Source of the DNA: an uncultured Peptococcaceae bacterium
GTDB lineage: Bacteria > Bacillota > Peptococcia > Peptococcales > Peptococcaceae
DNA length: 13,245 bases
Assembly (NCBI GenBank): GCA_937922955.1
Contig: CALAKO010000104.1
Location: 1-13,245, forward strand
Direction: 5' to 3'
Shown: positions 1 through 7,479 of the stretch, piece after piece
Layout of the letters: every line of letters starts with the position of its first letter
How positions within the stretch are numbered: position 1 is the first letter of the stretch
Position numbers and translations under genes: made by a program
Notes under the pieces: model-generated
Seen by the model: the letters and a program-made list of their open reading frames with translations, nothing else
The model's database searches: none
What the model was told of the DNA's origin: nothing

Positions 1-1
1 C

Positions 2-562
2 CGTAGCTGTGGTCAGTTTGGCTCGCGGGCGCCGATTTGCGACACCTGCCGCGATTGGCCAGCGTACTACCTTGGTAACACCGCTTTTCTTCCTTATACA
101 GACACAGTGCGAGAAGCCATTCTTCGTTTCAAATATCACAACGAGCCCTGGCGGGTCGAAGGATTTGCAGCGCTGTTCGCTCGCTGCCCAGCGGCGCAAG
201 TGGATGCGATCGTTCCGGTGCCGCTGCACAAAGCGCGCCTGCGAGAACGCGGCTACAACCAGAGTCTGCTCCTGGCGCGCGAATTGAGTCGAGTTTGGCA
301 GCTGCCGCTGCACGATGACTGGCTGCTGCGCGTGATCAACACGCGTCATCAAGTTGGGCTTTCAAAAACAGAACGCGAGCGGAACGTGTCTCAGGCTTTT
401 GCTGTGCCGGAGAAGCTGCGTCCTCAGCTTCAGGGGAAGCGTGTGCTTCTCGTCGACGACGTGATGACTACCGGCAGTACACTGCTGGCCTGCGCACGCG
501 CCTTGCATAAAGCTGGTGTGAAACAGGTGCAAAGTGTTACGTTGGCAAGCGCCATTCGATAA
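2..562 (+). CDS. comF: ComF family phosphoribosyltransferase-like protein, 5' truncated
   Basis: The reading frame is open from base 2 to a TAA at 560-562 (186 residues), so the start lies outside the window. The first 16 residues hold a Cys-Gly pair (C3) and a C-x2-C (C13, C16), the end of the zinc-ribbon typical of ComF/GntX proteins. The rest is a type I phosphoribosyltransferase fold. PVPLHKARLRERGYNQ is a ComF hallmark, and VLLVDDVMTTGSTL (about residues 148-161) is the PRPP-binding loop. In naturally competent bacteria ComF helps bring in transforming DNA; in others the role is unclear. The ATG at 9 is in another frame. The GTG at 107 is internal, because the zinc-ribbon upstream is in the same frame. 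Nothing in the window shows other competence genes. Confidence 0.9.
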   Translation, partial: RSCGQFGSRAPICDTCRDWPAYYLGNTAFLPYTDTVREAILRFKYHNEPWRVEGFAALFARCPAAQVDAIVPVPLHKARLRERGYNQSLLLARELSRVWQLPLHDDWLLRVINTRHQVGLSKTERERNVSQAFAVPEKLRPQLQGKRVLLVDDVMTTGSTLLACARALHKAGVKQVQSVTLASAIR

Positions 563-571
563 TATGCGCAA

Positions 572-602
572 TATGCAAAGGAATATGCATAGGACTTTTT
601 TA
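572..602 (+). terminator. Weak candidate terminator after comF
   Basis: A 6-bp A+T-rich inverted repeat (TATGCA 572-577, TGCATA 586-591) has an 8-nt loop and is followed four bases later by T6. The stem is weak, so termination is uncertain. The position between comF and the next promoter fits. Confidence 0.35.
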
Positions 603-660
603 TAAATAAAGGAAAAACGGTAAATTCAGGCAAAATATCCAGATATTAGCCAGAAAGTGA

Positions 661-689
661 TTGAAAAAATATACACGTCGCTCTATAAT
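661..689 (+). promoter_or_regulatory. Sigma-A-type promoter of the amino-acid ABC operon
   Basis: TTGAAA (661-666) and TATAAT (684-689) are separated by exactly 17 nt. That is one mismatch to the vegetative consensus. Transcription would start near 696, giving a leader of about 40 nt before the ATG at 738. Confidence 0.85.
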
Positions 690-737
690 ATCCGTATATG
701 TTTTTTCTATTACAAATTTAAGAGGAGAAGAGATATC

Positions 738-1613
738 ATGAAAAACAAAAAGTGGATCGCAATGTTGTTGACAGCCGCTATGGCTGTAACGCTTTTAGCT
801 GGCTGCGGCGGTGGCAACGATGCTGCTTCTAGCAGTGCGGCTGCTGAAGGCAGTGCCTCCAGCGAATCTTCCAATGTCGTTGTTGTCGGGACCAACCCAA
901 CTTTCGCACCATTCGAATACCAGGATGACGAAGGCAACATGACCGGCTTTGACCTTGACCTGATGGAAGCTATCGGTGAAGATCAGGGCTTTGACGTTGA
1001 ATTTAAGTCTATGGAATTTGATGCTCTCACTGGCGCCTTAACTACTGGTCAGATTGATGTCATCGCTGCTGGTATGAGTATTACTCCAGAACGTCTTGAA
1101 AGCATTGCTTTCTCTGACCCATACATGGATGCATCTCTGTCTATCATGGTTGCTGCTGACAGCGATATTACTGGTCCAGATGATCTGGCTGGCAAAGTTG
1201 TTGGTGCTCAGATTGGTACCACTGGTGCGGATGAAGTTACAGCATTGCAGGAAGATGGGACTATTTCTGAAGGCAAGCTGCTCGATAACTATAACACCTG
1301 CTTGCAGGAACTCATAAGTGGTGGTTGCGATGCAGTTATCGTTGACCTTCCTGTTGGTGAAGAATATGTTGCAAGTCGCCCAGATGATGTAAAGCTTGTT
1401 GGCGAACCATATGCGGCTGTATTCTATGGCCTTGCAATCGAAAAAGATAACACTGACCTTCAGGAAAAGCTTAACGCAGGTCTCGCTAATGTTATTGAAA
1501 GCGGCAAGTTCGACGAACTTTGCGAAAAGTATGAACTGACTGTTCCTGCTTCCATCAAGGATGGCAGTGCAAAAGATTCTGTTGCAAAGATTGGTACTGA
1601 AACTGCTGAATAA
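738..1613 (+). CDS. Polar amino-acid ABC transporter, substrate-binding lipoprotein
   Basis: This 291-residue protein captures an amino acid outside the membrane and hands it to the permease encoded next. It starts with a lipoprotein signal peptide: KNKK, a hydrophobic core, then the lipobox LLAGC with Cys23 as lipid anchor. A Ser/Ala/Gly-rich linker runs to about residue 45. The remainder is a family 3 solute-binding domain (SBP_bac_3, HisJ/GlnH type), with GTNPTFAPFEY near the start, GFDLDLMEAI, and MSITPERLESIAFSDPYM in the middle. The ATG at 738 is chosen because AGAGGAG lies at 721-727 and the signal peptide begins there. An in-frame ATG at 657 lies upstream of the -35 box. Codon use is biased in a way typical of highly expressed genes. 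The exact substrate (glutamine, cystine, arginine or another) cannot be read from the sequence. Confidence 0.93.
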   Translation: MKNKKWIAMLLTAAMAVTLLAGCGGGNDAASSSAAAEGSASSESSNVVVVGTNPTFAPFEYQDDEGNMTGFDLDLMEAIGEDQGFDVEFKSMEFDALTGALTTGQIDVIAAGMSITPERLESIAFSDPYMDASLSIMVAADSDITGPDDLAGKVVGAQIGTTGADEVTALQEDGTISEGKLLDNYNTCLQELISGGCDAVIVDLPVGEEYVASRPDDVKLVGEPYAAVFYGLAIEKDNTDLQEKLNAGLANVIESGKFDELCEKYELTVPASIKDGSAKDSVAKIGTETAE

Positions 1614-1639
1614 TTAAAGGATGTTTAAGTAATAAAATG

Positions 1640-1674
1640 AAGAATGAGATGCAGTATGCCTGCATCTCATTCTT
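1640..1674 (+). terminator. Perfect 15-bp hairpin between lipoprotein and permease genes (leaky terminator or mRNA stabiliser)
   Basis: Arms at 1640-1654 and 1660-1674 are perfect inverted complements of 15 bp around a 5-nt loop (TATGC). The tract after it (TTTGCGTTTATT) is only moderately T-rich, and no promoter is visible before the permease gene at 1703. Partial termination, or protection of the upstream mRNA 3' end, would give more binding protein than permease. That is usual for such operons and is inferred here. Confidence 0.7.
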
Positions 1675-1702
1675 TGCGTTTATTCCATAAGGAGGAAAAT
1701 GG

Positions 1703-2386
1703 ATGGACAACTTTTTTGCAAACTTTTTTGATGTCCTGCCAAAACTCATTCCTGGCGCTGCAACCACTCTGGGGTTGACCGTCTGTGGTGTGGGCATCGG
1801 GATTATCATTGGTTTGTTGATGGCGCTGATGAAAATGGGCCGCAATCGTGTGTTGAAGCTCATTGCTAATGTGTACATCGAAGTATTGCGAGGAACCCCA
1901 CTCTATGTACAGATTTTCTTGTTTCATTATGGCGTGGCGAGTGTTGTTGGCGAGCTGTTCTTTAATGGCAAATTTAGTTTCCCAATTCTCGTGACGGGCG
2001 TTGTTGTGTTGTCGCTGAACAGTGGGGCGTATGTCGCAGAAATATTCCGTGCTGGGATTCAAGGGGTTGATAAAGGCCAGGTGGAAGCGGCGCGTTCTCT
2101 TGGGATGCCTCATAAACAGGCCATGCGATTGGTTATCTTGCCACAGGCCTTTAAGCTGGTCATTCCACCGCTGGGTAACGAGTTTGTTATGCTGCTTAAA
2201 GACACATCTTTGCTGGCTGCCATCGGCTTGACAGAGATCATGAAGCGTGGTCAGATCTATACATCGGTACATATTCAGCCATTCCCAACCTATATTGCGG
2301 TGGCGTTGGTGTATCTTGTGTTGACGTTCACTTTCACCCGTCTCATCAACTGGTACGAACGCCGTTTGCAGACGGACAAGCGCTGA
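1703..2386 (+). CDS. Polar amino-acid ABC transporter, permease
   Basis: This 227-residue membrane protein of the HisM/GlnP family forms the translocation channel, probably as a homodimer because only one permease gene is present. The N-terminal segment GAATTLGLTVCGVGIGIIIG (about 18-37) is typical of the family, as is the EVLRGTPLYVQ motif (60-70). The cytoplasmic EAA loop that docks to the ATPase is seen as EAARSLGM (128-135) followed by ILPQA. Several hydrophobic membrane segments are present, the last near residues 195-215. AAGGAGG just before 1696 sets the start at ATG 1703; an overlapping ATG at 1699 is out of frame. The ATPase gene follows after 21 nt. Confidence 0.94.
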   Translation: MDNFFANFFDVLPKLIPGAATTLGLTVCGVGIGIIIGLLMALMKMGRNRVLKLIANVYIEVLRGTPLYVQIFLFHYGVASVVGELFFNGKFSFPILVTGVVVLSLNSGAYVAEIFRAGIQGVDKGQVEAARSLGMPHKQAMRLVILPQAFKLVIPPLGNEFVMLLKDTSLLAAIGLTEIMKRGQIYTSVHIQPFPTYIAVALVYLVLTFTFTRLINWYERRLQTDKR

Positions 2387-2407
2387 TCATTAGGAGGTTA
2401 TTGAACA

Positions 2408-3130
2408 ATGATCGAAATCAAAGACTTACACAAATCTTTCGGTGACCTGGAAGTTCTCAAAGGCATCACTGAAACCATCAAGGATGGGGAAATCGTCTCC
2501 ATCATCGGGCCTTCCGGTTCCGGTAAAAGTACCTTCCTGCGCTGCATCAACCTGCTTGAAGAACCAACCAGCGGTCACATCATCATTGACGGCCAGGAAA
2601 TTACGGACCCTAAAACGGACATCAACAAGATGCGTGAAGACCTTGGCATGGTGTTCCAGCGTTTCAATCTCTTCCCTCATAAGACTGTGCTGGAAAACAT
2701 CACCCTCGCACCAATCAACGTCAAAGGGATTGCACAGGCTGAAGCGGAAAAAACCGCGCGTGAATTGCTGCAGCGCGTTGGTTTGTTGGATAAAGCCGAT
2801 AGCTATCCAGCCGCTCTGTCCGGTGGTCAGCAGCAGCGTGTAGCGATTGCTCGCGCATTGGCCATGCATCCAAAAATCATGCTTTTTGATGAACCAACGT
2901 CTGCGTTGGACCCAGAAATGGTTGGTGAAGTATTGGCGGTTATTCGTCAGCTCACTGAAACCGGTATGACCATGCTGATTGTTACTCACGAAATGGGTTT
3001 TGCTCGTGAAGTGTGCGACCGCGTGTTCTTTATGGATCAGGGTTACATTATGGAACAAGGCACTCCAGATCAGATTTTCAATCATCCAAAAGAACCACGT
3101 ACCCAGGATTTCCTGGCAAAAGTATTATAA
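2408..3130 (+). CDS. Polar amino-acid ABC transporter, ATP-binding protein (GlnQ type)
   Basis: This 240-residue cytoplasmic ATPase powers uptake together with the lipoprotein and permease encoded upstream. All ABC motifs are intact: Walker A GPSGSGKST (34-42), Q-loop FQRFNLFPH, signature LSGGQ (137-141), Walker B IMLFDEP (157-163), D-loop SALD and H-loop His194. The length and the C-terminal ending TQDFLAKVL match the GlnQ/HisP family. The start is ATG 2408, preceded by AGGAGG at 2392-2397. The name glnQ is often given to such genes, but the substrate is not proven, so no symbol is assigned. Confidence 0.95.
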   Translation: MIEIKDLHKSFGDLEVLKGITETIKDGEIVSIIGPSGSGKSTFLRCINLLEEPTSGHIIIDGQEITDPKTDINKMREDLGMVFQRFNLFPHKTVLENITLAPINVKGIAQAEAEKTARELLQRVGLLDKADSYPAALSGGQQQRVAIARALAMHPKIMLFDEPTSALDPEMVGEVLAVIRQLTETGMTMLIVTHEMGFAREVCDRVFFMDQGYIMEQGTPDQIFNHPKEPRTQDFLAKVL

Positions 3131-3139
3131 GAAAACAAG

Positions 3140-3170
3140 GCGACTGTCGCATGGGACAGTCGCTATTTTT
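3140..3170 (+). terminator. Rho-independent terminator of the amino-acid ABC operon
   Basis: A 9-bp perfect stem (GCGACTGTC 3140-3148, GACAGTCGC 3155-3163) with a 6-nt loop is followed by TATTTTT. It begins 10 nt after the ATPase stop codon. Confidence 0.92.
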
Positions 3171-3189
3171 GTAGGCAGGAGGCGATGTG

Positions 3190-3834
3190 ATGGAACTAAT
3201 GGTGGTGGAGGACGACGCGGTAATTGCATCTGGCCTGGTGTATGCGCTGGAGCAGGAAGGCTATGGCGTGCGGCAGGCGGCAACGGTGGCCGAAGCGCGG
3301 GCATTGTTGGCAGCGACGGCAATTGATTTAGCAATTGTTGACATGCAGCTGCCTGACGGCGATGGCTTTTCTGTTGGCGAGACGGCACTGGCACAAGGCG
3401 CACAGGTGATATTCCTGACGGTGATGGACGATGAAGAACGGATTGTGCGGGCCTTAGATCAGGGGGCAGCAGATTATGTGACCAAACCATTTCGTTTGCG
3501 AGAGCTGCTGGCTCGCGTACGGCGGGCTCTGCCGGAGCAGGAGACGACGCTGACGCTAGGAGAAGCGCGGGTCGACACAGCGTCTGGCCGCGTCATGGTG
3601 GCTGGGCAGGAGGTGCCGTTGACGGCGCTGGAATATCGACTGTGTCTGGTGTTTGCGATGAATCGTGGCCAGCTTTTGACGCGGGCGCAGATTTTGGACC
3701 AGCTTTGGGACCAGAATGGCAACTTTGTCGAGGACAACACGCTGACGGTGTATGTGAAACGTCTGCGTGAAAAACTGGGCGATGCAGTGACCATAGAAAC
3801 GGTAAGGGGGCGAGGGTATCGTGTGGGTGAGTAA
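3190..3834 (+). CDS. OmpR-family response regulator
   Basis: This 214-residue two-component DNA-binding regulator is presumably phosphorylated by the kinase encoded next. The receiver domain (1-112) has the acidic pocket E7-D8-D9, phospho-acceptor Asp51 (IVDMQLPDGDG), Thr77 and Lys99 (TKPF). The C-terminal domain (about 120-214) is an OmpR/PhoB winged helix, with the recognition segment NTLTVYVKRLREKLGD and the ending ETVRGRGYRV. ATG 3190 is preferred, as AGGAGG at 3177-3182 is 7 nt away; GTG 3187 would leave only 4 nt. It begins 20 nt after a strong terminator with no visible promoter between, so its transcription source is unclear. Its 3' end overlaps the kinase gene by 14 nt. It likely controls the ABC genes downstream. 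Confidence 0.94.
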   Translation: MELMVVEDDAVIASGLVYALEQEGYGVRQAATVAEARALLAATAIDLAIVDMQLPDGDGFSVGETALAQGAQVIFLTVMDDEERIVRALDQGAADYVTKPFRLRELLARVRRALPEQETTLTLGEARVDTASGRVMVAGQEVPLTALEYRLCLVFAMNRGQLLTRAQILDQLWDQNGNFVEDNTLTVYVKRLREKLGDAVTIETVRGRGYRVGE

Positions 3835-4645
3835 AACGGAATTGGAGCAGTTGTCCAGCGAACTGCGCCGCGCCATCAACGGTGAATCGGTGGAATTCCG
3901 CAGCAATCAGGAAGGAGCGCTGTCGCTTTTGCGCAATGATCTGCATGCCTTCGTGGCCCAGCTGGGGGCCGAACGCGATGCGGCCAATGCGGCGAAGGTC
4001 GAATTTGCGGAATATATGGAGAACATTTCACACCAGTTGAAAACGCCGGTGACATCCATGATGCTGATGACGGATCTGTTGGAGGCTGCGCCGCCAGAGC
4101 GGCAGGAGGAGTTTTTGACGAACATTCGCATGAGCTTGGCACGCGTGGATTGGCTGGTCGGCACGTTGCTCAAACTGGCGAAGCTGGATGCCGGTGCGGT
4201 ACAGTTTGAGCCGCAGGCATTGAGTGCAAAGACCTTGCTCGATGCGGCGTTGGGACCACTGGCGATTTTGTTGGATGTGCGAGAACAGCAAGTGGTGCTG
4301 GTTCAAGACGGCATGTTGCATTGCGATCGACGCTGGACGGTGGAGGCGTTAACAAATATTATAAAGAACGCCTGCGAAGCGTCACCGACGGGCAGCACCA
4401 TCGTTGTTGACTGCGGGGAGAACCCGCTTTATGAATGGGTATCGGTGGAGGACGCTGGACCAGGGCTGTCGCGTGCCGGGACGGCGGCGCTTTTTGTGCG
4501 CTTTGCCAGCTCATCCAGTAAGGATGGGGTTGGCATTGGGCTGCCGTTGGCACTGGCGATTGCTCGCGGACAAAACGGCGACATTGATGTGGACGCTGGC
4601 GGCAAGGGAAAGGGTGCGACTTTCACGCTGAAATTTTATAAATGA
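3821..4645 (+). CDS. Soluble sensor histidine kinase without transmembrane or sensor domain
   Basis: The predicted protein has 274 residues. A short, mostly charged helical N-terminus (1-60) leads into the dimerisation/phosphotransfer helix with the H-box ISHQLKTPVTSM, phospho-acceptor His71. The HATPase domain follows, with N-box NIIKNACEA (179-187), G1 DAGPGL (211-216), F-box FVRF and G2 GVGIGLPLA. No hydrophobic segment could cross the membrane. In-frame stops at 3788, 3794 and 3803 rule out a hidden upstream membrane part in this reading. The start is GTG 3821 (AGGGGG at 3805-3810); GTG 3827 is possible. The core resembles kinases of BceS/VanS-type loci, which normally keep membrane helices. 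It presumably phosphorylates the regulator whose gene it overlaps, and may take its signal from the transporter encoded downstream. Confidence 0.9.
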   Translation: MWVSKTELEQLSSELRRAINGESVEFRSNQEGALSLLRNDLHAFVAQLGAERDAANAAKVEFAEYMENISHQLKTPVTSMMLMTDLLEAAPPERQEEFLTNIRMSLARVDWLVGTLLKLAKLDAGAVQFEPQALSAKTLLDAALGPLAILLDVREQQVVLVQDGMLHCDRRWTVEALTNIIKNACEASPTGSTIVVDCGENPLYEWVSVEDAGPGLSRAGTAALFVRFASSSSKDGVGIGLPLALAIARGQNGDIDVDAGGKGKGATFTLKFYK

Positions 4646-4661
4646 GCAGAAAGGGCGTTTG

Positions 4662-4694
4662 TGTCACAGAGCAGTCACTTTGGCTTGCTATGAT
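4662..4694 (+). promoter_or_regulatory. Putative activator-dependent promoter with PhoB-like direct repeat
   Basis: TGTCACA (4662-4668) and AGTCACT (4673-4679) form a direct repeat of 11-bp period, 7+4+7, the spacing used by OmpR/PhoB-family dimers. A -10-like TATGAT sits at 4689-4694. The place 17 nt upstream of it, where a -35 box is expected, has no match and is covered by the repeat. This is the layout of class II activation. It lies between the kinase and ABC transporter genes, so the regulator encoded at 3190 is the natural candidate. The binding is inferred. Confidence 0.5.
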
Positions 4695-4727
4695 AAGACC
4701 ATAGAAAACAAACAGGAGGCAATTCAT

Positions 4728-5429
4728 ATGGCGATCCTTCATGTAGAAGAACTAACAAAAATCTATGGGAATGGTGACACCGCGGTGACGGCGTTGGACC
4801 ATGTCAGTTTCAGCGTGGAAAAAGGGGAGTTTGTGGCCATTATTGGGGCATCCGGCAGCGGCAAATCAACCCTTATGAACCTCATCGGCGGCATTGATGT
4901 GCCCACCTCAGGCCGAGTGTTCATTGATGGGCAGGCTCTTTATGCGATGGACGAAAGTGAACGAGCGATTTTTCGTCGTCGCAACATTGGCATTGTGTTT
5001 CAATTTTATAATTTGGTGCCGACGTTGACCGCGGCTGAGAACATCATGCTGCCCTATTTGCTTGATAAACGGCAGCCAGAAAAAGCAAAACTAAAGGAAA
5101 TTCTTGAACTCTGTGGGCTGACAGCACGCGCCAATCATTTACCGAGCGCGTTGTCCGGCGGTCAGCAACAGCGCGTGTCGCTGGGACGGGCGCTGATCAA
5201 CAATCCGGCGTTCATTCTTGCCGACGAGCCGACGGGAAATCTGGACAGCCACGCCAGCCGCGATGTCATGGAGTTGCTGCAATTGGCCAATCGGCGCTAT
5301 CAACAGACCCTGCTGCTGATCACCCACGATGAAAAAATTGCTCTCATGGCTGACCGCATTCTTACGTTAGGCGATGGGCGGCTGTTGTCTGACGAGATGC
5401 TGAAAAAACAGCGAAAGGGGGCGCGTTGA
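4728..5429 (+). CDS. ABC transporter ATP-binding protein (MacB/LolD/BceA-like)
   Basis: This 233-residue ATPase of the subfamily that partners with FtsX-type permeases is presumably the engine for the permease encoded one nucleotide downstream. Motifs: Walker A GASGSGKST (40-48), Q-loop FQFYNLVPTLTAAEN, signature LSGGQ (142-146), Walker B FILADEPTGNLD (162-173) and H-loop His200. The ADEPTGNLD ending is characteristic of this subfamily. ATG 4728 is chosen because AGGAGG (4714-4719) is 8 nt upstream and the family sequence starts at MAILHVEELTKIYG. An in-frame ATG at 4659 lies upstream of the candidate promoter elements and has no similarity. Transport of antimicrobial peptides or an envelope stress signal is inferred from the adjacent two-component genes. 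Confidence 0.93.
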   Translation: MAILHVEELTKIYGNGDTAVTALDHVSFSVEKGEFVAIIGASGSGKSTLMNLIGGIDVPTSGRVFIDGQALYAMDESERAIFRRRNIGIVFQFYNLVPTLTAAENIMLPYLLDKRQPEKAKLKEILELCGLTARANHLPSALSGGQQQRVSLGRALINNPAFILADEPTGNLDSHASRDVMELLQLANRRYQQTLLLITHDEKIALMADRILTLGDGRLLSDEMLKKQRKGAR

Positions 5430-5430
5430 C

Positions 5431-7413
5431 ATGCGCCTCTTTGTGCATCTGGCTGTGAGCCAGTTCCGTGTCAATCGGCTGCGAAGCTTTTGGACGCTGG
5501 TGGCGGTGGTGCTGGCGACGGCGCTTATTACCTGTGTGACGCATTTTGTTGCCAGTGGCAGCGCCATGATTCGTGAGAGCGTTGGCGGCGGGCTGACGGC
5601 GTACAGCGCCATGTATCTGCGTGTGTTGGTACTACCGGCGGCGTTTCTAAGCCTGCTCATCATGATCATGGCAGCGGTGGTTATTTCAAACGTTTTTCGT
5701 GTCAGTGCCCAGGCACGCACCGCTGAATTTGGCATCCTGAAATGTGTCGGCGCCACGCCGGCGCAGATTCGCAAAACGATGCTTTGGGAAGCGGGTTTGC
5801 TTGCCCTTGTTGGCATTCCATTGGGGCTACTGGTTGGCCTGGCGCTGACGGCTGGTGGCATTGTTATTGCCAATCACTTTTTCGATGAATTGAATGCTCT
5901 CACGCACATCATGCTCAAAACCATGACGTTCCGTCTGCGCTTTGTGCTTTCTCCGTTAGGCCTATTGGTGGCAGCATTGCTGGCTTTTGTGACGGTGCTC
6001 ATCAGCGCCTGGCTGCCAGCGCGTAAAGCCGCTCGCCAGAGTGCCATCGATAGTGTGCGCGGGCGCAATGCAGTGAAGGTGCGTGCGCGACGGGTTCATT
6101 GCTGGATGGATGCCATAGTGGAGCGTGTGTTTGGGCCGGAGGGACTGCTTGCTCACAAAACTTTGCAGCGCAGTCGCCAGACCTTTCGTGCTACGGTGGC
6201 GGCGCTGGCGGTGGCCATTGTGCTCTTTATTTTCATTGGCTTTCTTTGGCAGGAAGCGGGTGCGTTCAATGAAATGATGACGTCGAAAGATGGTTATACT
6301 GTGACCGCTGATTATCAATCGGCCATGGCTCAGGATGGCAAAGCATATGCGGCACCGATTGCCAGTGCGCTTGGTGATGCCATTACGAGTGAGCTGGCCA
6401 GTTACGATGGAGGCACCGATGTGTTCGGCTTTGGCAATGACTATAAGCGTTACGATGTGACCGTGGATACCGCAGATTTGACACCGGAAATTCTCTCATA
6501 CTACGAATTGGAGGGGCAGACATCCGCGACGTTTGATGTGGAGTGCATTGTTCTGGATCGTCAACATTACCAAGAACTTTGTGAGGCAGTCGGTGTGCCG
6601 ATGGGCAGTGTGCTGCTCATTAATAACGACCGTCTTAACATCAAGGGATACAGCACAGATACTCCGGTTTTTGCCAATGTGCCGCAAACACTGGAACTGA
6701 AAGCCAGCGATGGGTCCATGACGGAGCTGGACATTGCGGCGGTGCTCAGTGCAGATGATGTGCCGGACGTGCTTTTTTATCCGAACACCAACACCGTACG
6801 CTTGATTTTGCCGGAGATGTCTCTTCGCCAGTATAGCTGGCAGGCAGCACCAGCGGACCAGCAGGGTTTCATGGATTATGCTGAGGACATTCTGGCGGAG
6901 CATTTTCCAGATCAGAGCCGTGACAATTATATGGAAAATGGCTACAGTGCACGCGTATACGCGACGGAGGATTATTACAAGGTGATGAATATTGCCGTCA
7001 TGCTGGCGCTGGTTTTCCTAGCTTGCTTCTGCGGCCTGCTCATGCTCATAGGCTTTACCAATGTGGTCAGTACGCTGTCTACAAACGTGCTTATGCGCAC
7101 GAGTGAATTTGCTGTGCTTCAGAGCGTTGGCATGACACCGGAAGGGCTGCGCAGAATGCTTGCCCTGGAAAGCATTCTCTGCAGTTTGCGCGCCATGGCC
7201 ATCGGCGTACCGCTCGGTAGTTTGCTGACTTACCTTGTGGCGCTGCCTGTGCGCGACGCCTTTCCAATTCCGTATCAGTTTCCACTTGCGGCCATTCTCC
7301 TGTGCTGTGCTGGGGTGCTTGCACTTACTCTGAGCATCACCGCACTGGCCGCCTGGCGGCTGCGAAAACAAAACATCATCGCTCGCATCCGCAGTGGTCA
7401 GCGACTGTATTAA
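5431..7413 (+). CDS. FtsX-type ABC transporter permease with two FtsX cores
   Basis: This 660-residue membrane protein has an internal duplication. The two halves share the motif R-T-x-EF-x2-L-x2-VG-x-TP, at 96-110 (RTAEFGILKCVGATP) and 556-570 (RTSEFAVLQSVGMTP). I count about eight membrane segments, near 20-40, 66-89, 122-146, 174-196, 254-273, 519-543, 582-604 and 617-642. The first core has only a short loop after its first helix. The second carries a domain of roughly 240 residues (275-515), Asp- and Tyr-rich, predicted outside the membrane. Such proteins do not usually import small solutes; they extrude or pull substrates from the membrane, or sense peptides. The gene starts one nucleotide after the ATPase stop, so the two are almost certainly cotranslated. 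BceB has ten helices, so this is a related architecture, not BceB itself. Confidence 0.92.
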   Translation: MRLFVHLAVSQFRVNRLRSFWTLVAVVLATALITCVTHFVASGSAMIRESVGGGLTAYSAMYLRVLVLPAAFLSLLIMIMAAVVISNVFRVSAQARTAEFGILKCVGATPAQIRKTMLWEAGLLALVGIPLGLLVGLALTAGGIVIANHFFDELNALTHIMLKTMTFRLRFVLSPLGLLVAALLAFVTVLISAWLPARKAARQSAIDSVRGRNAVKVRARRVHCWMDAIVERVFGPEGLLAHKTLQRSRQTFRATVAALAVAIVLFIFIGFLWQEAGAFNEMMTSKDGYTVTADYQSAMAQDGKAYAAPIASALGDAITSELASYDGGTDVFGFGNDYKRYDVTVDTADLTPEILSYYELEGQTSATFDVECIVLDRQHYQELCEAVGVPMGSVLLINNDRLNIKGYSTDTPVFANVPQTLELKASDGSMTELDIAAVLSADDVPDVLFYPNTNTVRLILPEMSLRQYSWQAAPADQQGFMDYAEDILAEHFPDQSRDNYMENGYSARVYATEDYYKVMNIAVMLALVFLACFCGLLMLIGFTNVVSTLSTNVLMRTSEFAVLQSVGMTPEGLRRMLALESILCSLRAMAIGVPLGSLLTYLVALPVRDAFPIPYQFPLAAILLCCAGVLALTLSITALAAWRLRKQNIIARIRSGQRLY

Positions 7414-7422
7414 AAAGGTTGA

Positions 7423-7457
7423 AAGGGGCAGCATCGTTATGGACGATGCTGCCCCTT
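7423..7457 (+). terminator. Strong hairpin terminator after the FtsX permease
   Basis: A perfect 14-bp stem (7423-7436 with 7444-7457) has a 7-nt loop and begins 10 nt after the permease stop. The following bases (CATGCTTGT) are poor in T, so termination relies on stem strength. Confidence 0.75.
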
Positions 7458-7479
7458 CATGCTTGTCGTCGCTGTGCGC

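Noticed and set aside
657..737. Longer version of the binding protein from ATG 657
   Set aside because: That start precedes the -35 box, and the signal peptide must begin at 738.
1667..2272. Minus-strand frame of 201 codons opposite the permease gene
   Set aside because: It mirrors the codon bias of the permease gene and shows no recognisable domain or ribosome binding site.
4659..4727. Longer version of the second ABC ATPase from ATG 4659
   Set aside because: It lacks a ribosome binding site and similarity, and covers the putative regulator site; ATG 4728 has AGGAGG at good spacing.
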